This document shows, piece after piece, positions 32,113-45,200 of a DNA stretch of 64,000 bases. Numbering within the stretch: position 1 is the first letter of the stretch; every line of letters begins with the position of its first letter. The position numbers were made by a program, and so were the translations under genes. The stretch is from Uranotaenia lowii (lineage: Eukaryota > Arthropoda > Insecta > Diptera > Culicidae), in assembly GCF_029784155.1 (NCBI RefSeq), contig NC_073692.1, forward strand, positions 429,517,324 through 429,581,323, read 5' to 3'. The notes beneath the pieces were generated by a model. The model was not told where the DNA came from. It ran no database searches and saw only the letters and a list, made by a program, of their open reading frames with translations.

Positions 32113-33084
32113 ATGTCGTCCGGACACAAGCAGCTTTATTCCTGTGTAACTTTTATCCTATTTTTGGTGGTGGTAAACTTTTACAAAAACAAAATCCAAC
32201 AAGCCAAGGAACGGGAAGCTTACGTTAAAAACAGAATCAAAGGCCCGGGTGGACGCACAGCTCAGAACCGGATGTTGAGTCGACCAATGGCAGGTATGAT
32301 GGTGGATGCCGAGGAGGATGGCGATAGCTGGTTCCAATTCGGTGGAGGAACGGGCGACAATTTTTACTACTCTGACTCGGTCTTGGAACGCATGAAAGAA
32401 TATCCCAATGCCTGTCGCGATATGGATGTGTTTTACAGGAAAATAGATCAAAAAATGGGAAAACAAAGTGCCAATCCAGCTAACACACGACAGGACAAGA
32501 ATTCAAACTCTTCGGTGTACGTTTTCTTATCGGTTTTAATGATACTACTGATAGCAGCCGCAGTTGATATTGCCAAACATATCAGATCCAATCCCAGGCA
32601 AGATAACATTCGTCGATTGTCGCTTCAAAACTATCAAACTCTTATTCGCGAAAAGCAGAAACAGTTTCGCATGATGAAACAACATTATTCTCAACCATCA
32701 ATGTCTATCAATCGATCTATCGATGATTCCGCCAACTACCCCATCGTTCCCCGAGCGACCAGTAAAGAAGATTTGGAATTCCATCCTAGTAGAAATTCCA
32801 TCAGTCCTGCACCGGCACCGCTTCTCCGCAGACAATCTGTTCCGGTCATGATGCGCTCACCTGCCATTGGAAACCTACATTCAATCAATGGCTACAACAC
32901 ACCTTCAGCAGTCAGACATCAATTTTTGCGGCGCCCCTCAGTGGATTCATTCAACCTTGACCGATCTGCTGACACAGACCTGCCCTCGGGACTATTCAAA
33001 GTCAATGGCAACAAAAATTTCGGCGTACTGAATGGTTCACCGACAGAAATGCGGCGCCGTGTACGGATGCTACACCGTCATTAA
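32113..33084 (+). CDS. Two-helix membrane protein of unknown function
   Basis: The protein has 323 residues in one exon. A hydrophobic segment near the N-terminus (about residues 9-22, LYSCVTFILFLVVV) is followed by a basic region and an acidic, Gly/aromatic-rich patch (residues 64-90). A second membrane helix lies at about 135-151 (VYVFLSVLMILLIAAAV). The C-terminal 165 residues are basic and Ser/Arg/Pro-rich, with RRQSVP and RRPSVDS motifs that look like basophilic kinase sites. The intact frame with one good ATG (GAAATGTCG) supports a real gene. The family is not recognised. A cytosolic tail regulated by phosphorylation is inferred. Confidence 0.75.
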   Translation: MSSGHKQLYSCVTFILFLVVVNFYKNKIQQAKEREAYVKNRIKGPGGRTAQNRMLSRPMAGMMVDAEEDGDSWFQFGGGTGDNFYYSDSVLERMKEYPNACRDMDVFYRKIDQKMGKQSANPANTRQDKNSNSSVYVFLSVLMILLIAAAVDIAKHIRSNPRQDNIRRLSLQNYQTLIREKQKQFRMMKQHYSQPSMSINRSIDDSANYPIVPRATSKEDLEFHPSRNSISPAPAPLLRRQSVPVMMRSPAIGNLHSINGYNTPSAVRHQFLRRPSVDSFNLDRSADTDLPSGLFKVNGNKNFGVLNGSPTEMRRRVRMLHRH

Positions 33085-34047
33085 AATTCGATGACAAAAG
33101 GAGGTTTCATTTGGTACTGTGCACAAACTAGAGTAATCCAATCGTTTGAACTGGAGATTAACTTATGAAGCGATTGCCATTTGTGTGGCAGCGAATTTTG
33201 ATCTCAGGGGTTGGCTCGCAATTTGTTGGAAAATTGTGCTGAAGTTGTTTGTCGCTCGATTTATCCGACGATCCGACTCCCAATAAATGTGATGTTGATT
33301 AAACAGAAACTCAATCTTCGAAATCCGTTGATGGTTATATGCATGTGATGTTCCATATACAATTATCATTGAAATAATCATGTCGTTGTACCAGTTCTTG
33401 TGATAACTTTGAGATTTGTGCAATTAATTCATTACTTTCGGTGTCGAACGTTTCCTAGATGTCCGTGACATAAAAAAATCATAAATCTTATGTGTGAGTG
33501 TTCCTCAACAGAACAAGACCTATTACAGGGGTGAGGGTTATCCTCACTTAATAAAAAAAAGCCAAATCATCGTAGAGCTCCGATCCTCTTAGAGCATTTT
33601 TTGATACGTCCTTTTGACTTTTCTCGCTAGAACTGCGTTGTGAATGTGATACAAATCAAGAGACACTCTTTTATGCATCGTACAATCACAATCCTTGATG
33701 TGCCCACTATTTATTAAAACTGTAGATGTTTGATATTTGATGAACGATGATCAGATCACTGATCATTCAACGACACTGATTTCACTGATACACAATATAA
33801 ATATGATCGTTACAAAGAGATACGTATATATGTAGTAAACTAAACTGATGAGCCAAAATAATTCAAAATAAATCTTTTGGAAAATAAAAATCTCATGTCA
33901 CTATAGTCGTGATTGAATCACTTCAGCCGCATGGTTTCATTTAATCTTGCTTCGAAAAGTTTTGTTGGTTTTTAAATACAATACTGTTATCACTAAGTAT
34001 GTTCGAAGATTAAAGCCACGGATTTTCTATCTTTTCACTCCAGCAGT
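33085..34047. other. Convergent 3' region between the 32113 gene and PAN2
   Basis: Probable 3' UTRs of two convergent genes. An AATAAA is present near 33282 on the plus strand. No other gene is supported. Confidence 0.6.
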
Positions 34048-37000
34048 TCATTCCGGTACCTTCCATTGTAGCTTTTTGCCGGTTTCGTAAAGATTCGAGA
34101 GGGCCATGGTGAATTCGTCCTTGGCGTTCAGTTTCAGGTAGTGTTTGTAGAGTAGCAGCGCGGTGCGAGCATCTTCGACGGAGTCGTGCGTTTCGGATTG
34201 AATTTTTATGCCCAGAAACTGCCAGGCCAGGAAACGCAGCGACACCATCCGATGGTGGGGCAGATGGAACAGATACACCGTATCGACAATCTGCTCCGGT
34301 GGAACGATGATGTTGATGACCCGGAAATCGTTCTTTAGACCATGGCCGACAAAAATAACTCCACTGTCGACGAGATAGCGTAGCTTTTGGTAGGAGTTTT
34401 TCAGTGTAGTCAATCGTTTGTTACTGAAATTAGCATCCAAATCACCTGGTTTGATACCGGAGAACTTTGTCAAATAATCGACCACTTGTTCTTGGGTTGA
34501 GATGTAATCATCGACAAATGGTACTCCTTCGTCGGTTCCTTGTCCACGAATGCAGGTGATCCGAGCGACGCTCATATGACTCGGTTTTACAGTAGATAGC
34601 TTGCCATCCGATCTAATTTCACTTTCTTCTGGATTTAGCGTAACGAACTCGGCATCCATGGCCACCAAATCTCCCGGTTGAAATATTTCCTCTGAACCTA
34701 GGGGCTTGAAATTTTTATCATCCGTCGACTCCGTGTTCGTATTGTTGGAAGGCTCCGGCTCCATAAACAGATCGTTGGTGAATGGGTTTACATATTGCGT
34801 AAGACATTCTTTGCCGTAGCCTTCTTCATCGCGAAGCAAGGTGCTCGATGTATAGAACAGTACGCAGGGTACCTTCCAGTCCAAGGTGAACCAAACCGCT
34901 TCCTGTACCGAAACAGGTGAAATGCTAAAATCGTTAAATATATACCAGCTTCCATCGGTGAAATCAACACCACCCGAAGGGTCTGATGCGCCCGGTCGAA
35001 CCTGCTTCAGGTCGTGATAACTTCTGGGAACGTGCACCAGTGCCACAAGGTTACGCTGAGCGCCATCGTTGATGTAGCAAACCGCAGCCGAGAGACTGTA
35101 GTTCTTCGATTTACGGGGAGATTTATCTGAAATTGAAAAAGTAGCCATTGAATTATTCATTAATTTCAAATAATAACTCTAACTCACCTTCGCCCAGGTA
35201 CATCTCTTTGGGGTCAAACCCATCGCTGCTGCTACTGCTAGTGGAAGCACTCTTGAGTGAGCCGATTTCCAGATTTTCCTTTTCGTTTAGTGTCATACGG
35301 AAGCTTAGTGGGAACCAAGATTTTTGTGGTGGCGTTTGAGTAGTTGGATGAGAGATAGTCACCGATGGTGATGATTTTCTGAAGTTAAATTGAAATTATG
35401 ATAAGCTGGTAAAAATTAAAACAGCAAAATTTTCTAACCGTGGGTGCGTGAAGTGACAATCAACTCGGGAACAGTTGATACCGTAACGGCACATCTTGCC
35501 ATTGCCACCGTTACGCACTTCGTTATCCGACGATGATGATGCGTTCGAACTGCCACCAGTTCCTCCAACCTGGGCTGTTGGACGACTCATTTGTTTCTTC
35601 AGATATTCGAGTTCCTTTTCCGTCTCCAAACCACAGTTTATAGATAATATTTCCGGTAAATCGGTTACACGACTTTTCTGATGAGTGGGCGTGAATTTGT
35701 TACACTTTTCACACCAAGCCGGTGTTGTTTTCTCAACGCTTAACGAATTCTTGAGTATTGAGGCGAAGGTTCCATCGGAACGATTGTTGTTTGCCATATA
35801 GAGTAGATTGCACACCAGCAGGATGTTATTCTTAACCCTTTCGGTGTTGCATTTCAAACAACGTTGAGTACTCTTCTGTTGGGTTCCGAATAATCTGCTA
35901 ATTTCGGTTTCGTCTTTATTGTAGGCTTTGTTACTGCTATTATTCGCCGAACTGCCATAAGCTTGGGTGGGATCTATAGCGGGGTCCATGTAAGGATCAC
36001 AATCCTCAGGAAGCATTGATTGCTCGTAGTCTAAAATGATGGGAAATTTTATAAATTATTTTCATTAAAGAAATAGTAAAACTCACCAGTAGCAGCTTCT
36101 AGAAATTGGTACTTTTCGTTGTTCGAATCGTATTGCTCAACTTCACCATCCAGAATTTGTTGATACTCGTCAACCTGGTGTGGTACATGCATTTCCGCCC
36201 CAGGAATAAATGGCCTTGGCGATGCCGAAAGTGTAACTTTTCTCAAGCTATCTTGAATGTGGTGTTGTTGTTGCTGGACCATAATGTTCTCGTTTTTCTT
36301 AATTGCCTCTAGCAGCTCGTAATGCATCTGATGCAATATAAAACGATTCCAGTTTTGAATCAAGCTTATAAGATTCACATTCGCATTGTTGCTGCGATCA
36401 GAGGACAGAATCAAGCCCAAGGCCGATGCTTCTGGGACAGTACGGAAAGAGCGCAGGAAGTTGCTTGCTTGGCAAGGTTGGCTGGAAGTGCCAACATCCA
36501 GCATGTGGAATAGGAAACCAAGTTCACACGCCAGACAAAACTCTTTCGAGCAGCAATGGGACAAAATAGCTCTGCGCAATGGGATTATGAAGTAAAGCGA
36601 TTGCAGCATTGCATTGCAATAGGCATTTGGAAGGTTTGCCTCTAGCCCTACGAATCCGGTTTGATTGTACTGTTCAAAGTCAAAGTCCTGACAGCCTAGT
36701 TTACTGTACTTTACTTCAACTTTCCGGTAGCGACGAGGTACAAGCTTCAATCCCTGATCGCCGGATCCTTTCTGTGAACTATTTATGGGAGTTGAGTTCT
36801 GATTAGAAGCGGATCCATTGTCCAGTAAATAGGGCATCTGATTACGAAGAGTAGTTTTAGGATTAGGGGCGTACCCGATGGTTCCTTGCATTTTCATGGT
36901 AGCTGTTATTTCTGGATTGATCGGTTTCGGTTTAAGATATTGGTATTTGTTCATAAATTCTGGCCAATCGCTAAGCCAACGAGTTCCAGTAGTCAAATGG

Positions 37001-38385
37001 GGCAGTAAAATCGAGGAAAGTGGAAAGTTTTTATCAGTTATTGAAACCATCGGAAGAGGTTCAACCGTATCTGCAAATTCTGTTTCTCGGGAAAATGGAT
37101 TAAACTGCAGAGATGGTGTGTTGATCTTAACGGCTGAAATAAGATTGATGTGTCCGGACTGATCACCAAATGCCATAGCTTGTCCAGAAGAGCTGATGTC
37201 AAAGGACAAGCATTGAGTGCTGAATGTGTTAATTTGGAACATGCTAACTCGTGGTTCACTCAATTCTACTGTATCAACCAGTTGTAGTTGACCCATTGGA
37301 GAAACAACTGCCAATCGAGAGATGTCGGATGGCAAAAACTTCAACAATTGCGGTTCAATGAGCACTTGAATGGGCGAAATCAGTCTCAGCATCCTAATAT
37401 CGTACACCATCAAGAATCTGTCCACGGCTAAGTTACCCTGCCTTCCACTGTACCCACACGAGATCAAGTAGTTTCCTTGAACGTCGAAATCCAGCAGGCT
37501 GCCCGAGTGGGTTAGTAGCTCATGTTCCATTGACAAACTGTTGGGGTCGCGCAGGATAATCTTTCCAAATGGATCGCCCTCACAGAGATATCTCGTGTGG
37601 CTTCTCAAAATAGCGCATCCATTTTCTCCGGCTTGAATTGAACCCATCTCGGTGCAAGTGGCCACGTCAAAATCAATTAGCTCACTTTGGTGGCCTCCCA
37701 TGAGCATCCGGTTCGGCTGGTGCTCGATCATACACAAAAGATCTACCATTTTATCCGAGCGGAAGGTGAACTTCGGAGTACCTCGGCGAATTTGATGGCG
37801 CAGGGTTGTGCTGGTAAGGGCCAGGATTCCCGAATCAACAGTGTGTATTTGACGTATCATTTCGTTGGCATGAACCTAAGCAAAAAATATGAATATCATT
37901 GTTAAAGTAGGTCATTGAGAAAACTCAGTTTATTACCTGGAATGAGGTGTATTTCTGCATCGTCGGACCATAGTAGGAGGTAACGTGGCCGCCCTGGTTT
38001 CCCATCCAAATCAGTTCGGCCTGGGTGTCGAAGTGGACCGTCGAAACCCCGAAGCGATCGCCACCGTCCGCCATTACGACACCCTGCTCCATCAGTTCCG
38101 GCTCGGTGAATCCAATGTTGAAGGTGCTGCCGAAGGCCGTGGCCGGATAATTTCCACCACTTGGCACATCATCATACACTACACAGCCACAGGGTTCAAG
38201 GAAACATAAGCAATAACATTAAACAAACATGTAACGAGTAAACCCTTCGAACGACCTCCGAAGCAAAATTCAGTCAGCGAAAATGAAATTTTTGTTGGAG
38301 AAAATCATAAACAAAACTTACTCGTCAAGGTGATAATGTCCTCGGCACGGTTCCCCGGATCGCCACTCATGTAAACGTAATCCAT
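34048..38385 (-). CDS. PAN2: PAN2, catalytic subunit of the PAN2-PAN3 deadenylase, six exons
   Basis: PAN2 shortens mRNA poly(A) tails in the cytoplasm, recruited by PAN3 and poly(A)-binding protein. Exons on the minus strand are 38385-38322, 38178-37937, 37875-36087, 36030-35439, 35378-35188 and 35126-34048. All have GT...AG junctions and keep frame, giving 1318 residues. In order there is an N-terminal WD40-like propeller ([20 protein letters not shown], then [10 protein letters not shown]), the linker with YAPNPKT, and an inactive USP-like domain ([20 protein letters not shown], with [10 protein letters not shown]). Last is a DEDD exonuclease with AMDAEF at about residue 1117, HGLKNDFRV and [10 protein letters not shown], all catalytic acids present. 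A CCCH-like segment ([17 protein letters not shown]) in exon 4 is notable. Confidence 0.97.
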
Positions 38386-39005
38386 TTCGGCGGCCGCTAG
38401 TGCTTACGATACTTTTCCCACAAAAATCATAGCCCTCGGGTGAAGGATTTGTTCAGAAAAACCGTAAAATTTTTCGCGATAGAATACTCCAGATTTTGCG
38501 ATTTTGACAGTCCACTTTTTCAAGCACCTCTTTTTCTTGCGTACGTTGACCGCATCACAGCATTGCTAGATCTGTTCAACATTTTTTTTATTACTTCGAG
38601 CTGCTGTCCGTGTTGTTTGTTCTCAATATTGGAAAATAAAATCTGCTAAAATATTGAAGTCATTAAACTGAAATTGTATATTAACGATCTGTGTAAAACA
38701 TTGATTTAATACAATATCAAATTTATTGATACAGTTTCTAAAACTTATAGATAATCCTAATTTATTGAACGCAGCTAGTAAACGAAAGTGCAACAGAGCC
38801 ATAGCCTTTTTCAACAGTTCCAGTTTGCACCACTACATTGAACCGTGGATACGTAAACAAGAAACAGCTGTTTTGCTCCGCTCGCATGCACGCAGCAGAA
38901 CGATTACGGTTCGCAGTTAAATGTGTGCGAGTTTTCCCGAAACGGTTCCTGTGATAGGGTTTCCAATCTAATTAAAAAAAAAAGAATTTTAGTTTGGAAA
39001 TTCAA
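38386..39005. other. PAN2 upstream region
   Basis: The promoter side of PAN2, AT-rich except near the start codon. No second gene is seen. The gypsy element begins immediately after, at 39011. Confidence 0.6.
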
Positions 39006-39010
39006 ATAAT

Positions 39011-40456
39011 ATTGCCTGTCTGTTATTGCCGCGGGTTGTCCCAAACAGATCTTTCAGGCAAACTCAACAAAATACGCAATTGTGCGCGAGAAAGATAAAG
39101 TTTATCCACCCACCAGTCCCCCTTAGCTAAAGCTTACCGTTTCCTCCTGTGATATCGCCACCTCGGATCAATTCCCTTCGGCACTGCGAGCCGGTACACA
39201 AATACTCCTCCTTTCGGCTCGTTCAACCGAGCAACACTCTCGCTGGTGGTCGCGCCGCCGGGAGTTTACCTCCTAGGCACGCGAAAAGCAAGCGAAACTC
39301 CTTCGCCTCGTCTCACAGGAATTCAACAGCAACACAACATACGGCTGCTAATAACCGCAATTCGGCTCTGGCCGGAAACTGATGGTGGATCGCGCCGCCG
39401 GGATTGCTCCTGGGCGCGCGTCGGTTCTGCCAATATCCTTCTGGCTCGATGCAGATCTGTGCGTGGCCGATGTTGGGGCCGAAACAAAACAACAACACTA
39501 ACTCGCGCCGCCGGGAATAATCCTGGGCACGGGACAATTGAACTCCACTCCTTTACTCTAGAACAGTGCTGACACTGTATGGCTACTCTGGCCGGAAACC
39601 ACTGACACGTCGCGCTGCCGGGAATGATCCTGCGCGCGGGTTAACTGAGCCCAAATCCTTCGGCTCGTCAAGCAATTCTTGCTTGGCTCTTCTGGCCGGA
39701 AAATAATGTAAGATCGCGCTGCCGGGAATGATCCTAGGCGCGGAAATATTTAACTAAACTCTTTCGGTTCGTCAAGCAATTCTTGCTTGGCTCTTCTGGC
39801 CGGAAAATAATGTAAAATCGCGCTGCCGGGAATGATCCTAGGCGCGGAAATATTGAACTAAATCCTTCGGTTCGCTTCAGCACAGTGCTGTCACTGTATG
39901 GCTACTCTTGCCGTAAACCACTGTCTCGTCGCGCTGCCGGGAATAATCCTGCGCGCGGGTTAACTGAGCCCAATTCCTTTGGCCCGATAAGTTTCGATGC
40001 GTAGCCGGTAGTGTGGCCGAAACACCGCACAATACTAGTTCGCGCCGCCGGGAGTGCTCCTGGGCGCGTGTCTGTGCTACCAATCACTCTTGGCTCGGTG
40101 ATTTCGATCCGGCTCTTGTGGCCAAAAAAAAGAACAGCAATGAGTCGCGCTGCCGGGAGCGATTCTAGGCGCGAACTCCTTGGCACGGCTCGGGCTTATT
40201 GAAACCCCGTGAAACGGCCTTCTTTCGAAGGCTGTTTCCGGCACGCTCGTTTTCGGGGCAGTTCGGCCTGCTCCGGCACCTTTCGCTTCCCGTTTTTTCC
40301 TGATTTGGCTGCTTTCTTCGCGTGTCGGCTGCACTTTTCTCGTGCGCTTTTTTATTTTGACAGCTCTACACGAGCTCTTAGCACCAGGGTGTGTCCACTC
40401 ACAATCAGTGGTGTGCTTTTGTGTGGGTTTTTGTAACCCAAAATTGAGTGCATGTA
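39011..40456 (-). repeat. 3' LTR of the gypsy element, with nine GC-rich hairpin modules
   Basis: A 1446-bp LTR. A module of about 30 bp, starting TCGCGC(C/T)GCCGGGA and ending GGCGCG or GCGCGG, occurs nine times at about 39249, 39389, 39503, 39609, 39713, 39817, 39928, 40038 and 40144. Most are spaced 100-114 bp apart (the first interval is about 140), with TGGCCGGAAA-like sequence before many of them. Each module is an imperfect palindrome. Short ORFs inside are not coding. Confidence 0.9.
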
Positions 40457-40528
40457 ATACAATCCACTTTTTACATTAAAATTTTGTGAATTTTTATGAC
40501 AAATTCACAAAATTTTTAGGTTGCCGGT

Positions 40529-41069
40529 AATATCAGGAGAAGTCTTAGTTACTTAACTAATGCACTGTCGACAAATCTTTCTGCTAACTTGCAGCCACGA
40601 CGAGTGTTCATTTTTCTTCTAATTGCAAGGTGTTTGCAATGAACTTAGGCCTAATTCTTGAATCTCGAACGAAAGTTTCACTGATGTCAGTATGATCAAT
40701 CAGCATTCCAGCTGTGTTCTGGAAGATTTCTTACTGCTAATTATATTTCTTCTCCTGATTATGGTTTGACTGTGGTGTGGTTGGATGGTTTGATATGGGC
40801 TATGGTTTGGTGGTTCTTGTTTGATGGCGGTTCTTGATTGTGGGGTTCTTAGGGAGAAGTTTCAATATTTAAAATGATGCACTCTCGATAAATCATTCTG
40901 CAATTTTGCAGCTACGATGAGTGTTTTGTTTTGTCTCAAAACTGCATAGCGCTTGCAGCTAAAATAGGGCTGATACTCAAACTAAAGTTTGACTGATTGT
41001 TATAAATTTCAATCAGCTCTCCAGCTAAGTTCTGGAAGATATGCTTACTGCTAATAGTTACTTCTCCCT
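40529..41069. repeat. Diverged direct repeat in the untranslated 3' part of the gypsy element
   Basis: Two segments, about 40529-40760 and 40852-41069, share an ordered series of blocks (GGAGAAGT, GATAAATC or GACAAATC, TTTGCAGC, ACGA(C/T)GAGTGTT, TTCTGGAAGAT, TTACTGCTAAT). Period is about 320 bp. No coding content is recognised. This may be an old internal duplication. Confidence 0.6.
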
Positions 41070-41469
41070 ATTGAACTATTGACGTGAATTTGTAATATGG
41101 CATTATGGTTATTGCTTTAGATTTGGAAAGGTGGAACTTGTTGGTGGTGGATTTGTTGGTTCTTTTCTTGGATAATGGCGACTTATACTACAAACGAGGG
41201 CTTATTATTAAGGACATTATATGAATGGTTATAGTTTGACTTGGATTTTTGATTTGTTTGACTTTTCTTTAGCGATATTGTAAGTTGACATCTTGACAGT
41301 TGTTTCTTGATATTCAATGCTGCAGGTAAGGGTTTTTCTTGACAAATTAAACTTGTTTTTGTCAATTGGTCATGTTCGGTTGCTGGGATTCTTTCTTTCA
41401 CGAATGGCGTGTTTTTGGCTTGATTTTTGACTTTGGGCATAGTACGTTGACTGGTGTTTTCGTGCATAG

Positions 41470-42215
41470 CTGTGAAGTGTGCCGATGCTTCGCGTTCAGT
41501 GAATTGTGGTTTTTCTTACCGCTGTGCGTATTTTGTGTTTTAGTGTTGCTAAATGTTGTTCGTTGATCTTGTCGTCGTTCATAGCTGTGTTGATTGTAGG
41601 TTTGTCATGTTTGGTGAATGTGGTGTCCGCTTGGCGTATTTTATTCTGCTTGTAGGTTGACGTTTGTCTTCGGACATAGCTTTTGGATTACCGATGTTTC
41701 TCGTTCGGTTGACGGGTTGTTGTTTTTCTTACCGCTGTGCGTATTTTGGTGTTCTGGTGGTGCTGACGTAGTTCGTTGATCTTGTCGTCGTTCATAGCTG
41801 TGTTGATTGTAGGTTTGTCATGATTGGTGAATGTAGTGTCCGCTGGGCGTGTTTTATTTTGCTTGTTGGTTGACGTTTGTCTTCGGACATAGCCATTTGT
41901 GTTGCCGATGTTTCTCGTTCGGTGGACGGTTGTTGTTTTTCTTACCGCTGTGCGTATTTCGTGTTTTAGTGTTGCTAAATGTTGTTCGTTGATCTTGTCA
42001 TCGTTCATAGCTGTGTTGATTGTAGGTTTGTCATGATTGGTGAATGTAGTGTCCGCTTGGCGTATTTTTATTCTGTTTGTTGGTTGACGTTTGTCTTCGG
42101 ACATAGCTTTTGTAGTACCGGCTTTTCTCGTTCGGTTGACGGGTTGTTGTTTTTCTTACCGCTGTGCGTATTTTGCTGTTTTTTGTTGGTTGATGGTTAT
42201 CTTCCTGCATAGCTC
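41470..42215. repeat. 213-bp tandem repeat array between pol and the 3' LTR
   Basis: The marker GCTGTGCGTATTT falls at 41521, 41734, 41947 and 42161, spaced 213, 213 and 214 bp, and GTTCGTTGATCTTGTC recurs with the same period. There are about 3.5 units. Because 213 is 71 codons, the minus-strand frame 42104-41688 (138 residues) repeats a 71-residue unit rich in Asn, Thr, Lys and Asp. No known domain is recognised. It may be non-coding. Confidence 0.85.
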
Positions 42216-42232
42216 TATTTTGATGACTGTTT

Positions 42233-45200
42233 CTAATTGGCTTTTATATCTTTTGCATGATATATGCCCTGGTGATCACTGGACACGTCTTCTAGCCGGT
42301 AGTTGTTGGCGCCTATTCGCTCTCTGACGAAGCAAGGAATGAATTTGGGTCCCAACTTTTTTGTTTCCTGTTTAAGCTTCGACGACAGATGGAATGATCT
42401 TCTCCAGACTAGTTGGCCTACCTCAAAACTCCTGGTGCGGGCTCGAAGGTCATACCTTGCTCTGCTTTTTTCATGAGCATCTTGTATTCGTTGTCTGACG
42501 AAGTCGTGCACCTTCGCTAATGCTTTGATACGATTTTCTTGCTGTTCTTGAGGATTCATGGAAGAGTTAAGACCTTGCAGCTTGTAGTTCTCGGTGAAGA
42601 CGATCATTTCTCGACCATAGTTCGCGAAGTGTGGCGAGATTCCAGATACTTCGTGTTTCGCTGTGTTGATTGCGCAAACAATTTGTTGTAGATGTTCGTC
42701 CCACGCTCGATGGTCCTCGTCAATGAGTGCTCGAACACAGGTGATGAGCGTGCGGTTCACCCGCTCGGCGTTATTACACATGGGCGTATAGTATGCAGTT
42801 TTCATGTGTTCTATCTTGTACCTACGAAGTAATGAGACGAATGCGATTGCTTTAAACTGTGATCCATTGTCAGTTAATATAATTCGGGGTGTAGAAAATT
42901 TTAGAAAAACGTATTTTTCCAAGAAATTGATCATTTCCTGGGTTTCAGCGGATCTGAATGGTTGAGCAAGTACATACTTGGTAAACCAGTCGACTATTAC
43001 GAGGATTACAGTGTTTCCCTTTTTCGATCTCACCAGTGGGCCAACCCAATCTATTGATATCAACTCCCATGGTTGCGAAGCAGGTTTTAAACCTCCCATA
43101 GTTGGAGTTAAACATTCGTTCGGAGCTTTAACCGCCTTGCATACAGAACAGTTGCGAACATACTTTTTTACATCTATCACCATGCGCGGCCAGTAGAACG
43201 ATTTCTGGATCTTCTGTAGAGTGCGATCTACGCCTAAGTGTGCTGCAGTTGGTATGTCGTGATATTTCCTTAGAATTTCCAATCTGGCTTCTTGAGGGAT
43301 GACTTGCTTCCAGATGAAGGTTTTAGCGCCTACTACGTCCGTAGTGGAGCAGTGTTTGAACAGCTCATTTTGGATTATACGAAAATTCGGGAATTTATCA
43401 GGATCTTCGGTAATACCTCTAGCTAAGTTCGAATACCATGAATCATTTGTAACTTCTACGGAATTAATTTCGATTCTGCTTAAGCAGTCCGGCACTTTGT
43501 TTAAAGCTCCTTTTCGATATTTTATGTCGAATTGAAATGCGTTGAGCCGCAGAATCCACCGAGACATCAGTGAAGATGGATTTTTCATATTTCTTAGGTA
43601 TTCGAGACTGGCGTGGTCACAAAAAACAGTGAATCGTGAGCCTTCGACATAGCCCCTGAATTTCTCAATACATCGTATTACTGCCAGACATTCACGCTCA
43701 GTTGGTGAATATTTTCGTTCGGATGACGATAGTTTTTCAGAGTGATAGCATATTGGTTTTTCCGCTGCCTCTTCTCCTTGAGTCAGTACGCCTCCAATGG
43801 CTGTTTCGCTTGCGTCACATGCTATCTGGAATGGCTTTGCGTAGTCTGGTGTGGTGAGAACTGGTGCAGTTGTGAGACACTGTTTCAAACGTTGGAATGC
43901 TAGTTCAGCAGCTTCACCCCATCGAAATTTTGTCTTCGCTTTTGTCAGTTCCGTCAGCGGCACAGCAATCTTGGCAAAGTTGTTGATGAAGCGCCTATAC
44001 CAGCCCGCCATTCCTAGAAAACGTTGAACATCTTTTCGGTTTTTTGGTTGTGGGAAGTTTGTGATTGCGGAAGTTTTGTCAGGGTCTACATTCCAACCGT
44101 TCTCATCTAGGATATATCCTAAATATTTCAATTTGGGCAAACAGAAGCTTGATTTCTTTTTATTGATAGTGAATCCTGCGTTTCTTAACCGATATGCTAC
44201 TTCTCTTAACAGGTGTGTGAATCTTTCGAAAGAATTAGCTGCGATGATAATATCATCTAGATAAGCGAAAACCTCGGGTTCCAGATCAATGAACAGGCTC
44301 GTCATGACTCTAGCAAGTGCTTGACTTGCGGTGCAAAGGCCGAATGGAACTACGCAATACTGGAAGTGACCTCGCTGTGGAATTGTGAATGCGGTTTTTG
44401 GTTTCGAGCTGTCTTCTAACGGTATCTGCCAAAAAGCTGCTTCTAGGTCGATTGATGCCAACCATTTACATCCACTGAGATTCTGCATTATGGCTGCTAT
44501 TTGCGGAATGGGAAAAGCTTCAGGAACTACAATTTTGTTCCATCCTCTCGCGTCCAAACATAAGCGTATGGAGTTATCTTCCTTGCGAACTGCTACTACT
44601 GGCGAGTTCCACGGACAGCAGAAGGCTTCTTCTATCACGCCCATTTTTAACATCCTGTCAACTTCTTTGTTTACATCTTGTAGGATAAAACGAGACATTG
44701 TGTAAAACCGTTGCTTCACTGGCTTTGCTCCATTGGTGTCAATTGCGTGAGTGTACAGATGCGTTCTTCCTAGCTTGCCTGTCGATTCAGATGAAGGGAA
44801 TTCTTCGACTGCTTCTTTCAACTGCTGTTTTTGTTGCTCAGATAGACTGTTTAGGCGAGCATTGTTTTCTTCAGAGATGCTGTTCACTAGTAATTTCATT
44901 TGAAATTTGTTAAAGAAATCCATTCCCAGAATAAAACTATCAGGCAAATTTTCTAAACATATTACTGGCATTACGTGCCGCTTACCCTTGAGTTCTATCG
45001 GTAACATGACGTAGTGTGATATTTTGTGTTTTGTGTTGTCGGCCGTAAATATTGATCCTCGACCTGGAATTTTCTGAAGTTTGAGGGTTTCTGCTATTTC
45101 AGTTTTACTACCTCCTAGGAGTGAGCACATTGCTCCTGTGTCTAGCATTCCTTTCATTGGGATTCCTCTACATGTCACATCAAGATACGGTCTATTGTCA

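Noticed and set aside
39149..40436. Several small ORFs on both strands, repeated at 47532-48892
   Set aside because: They lie inside the LTRs and arise from the GC-rich repeat modules; no domain, and both copies are the same sequence.
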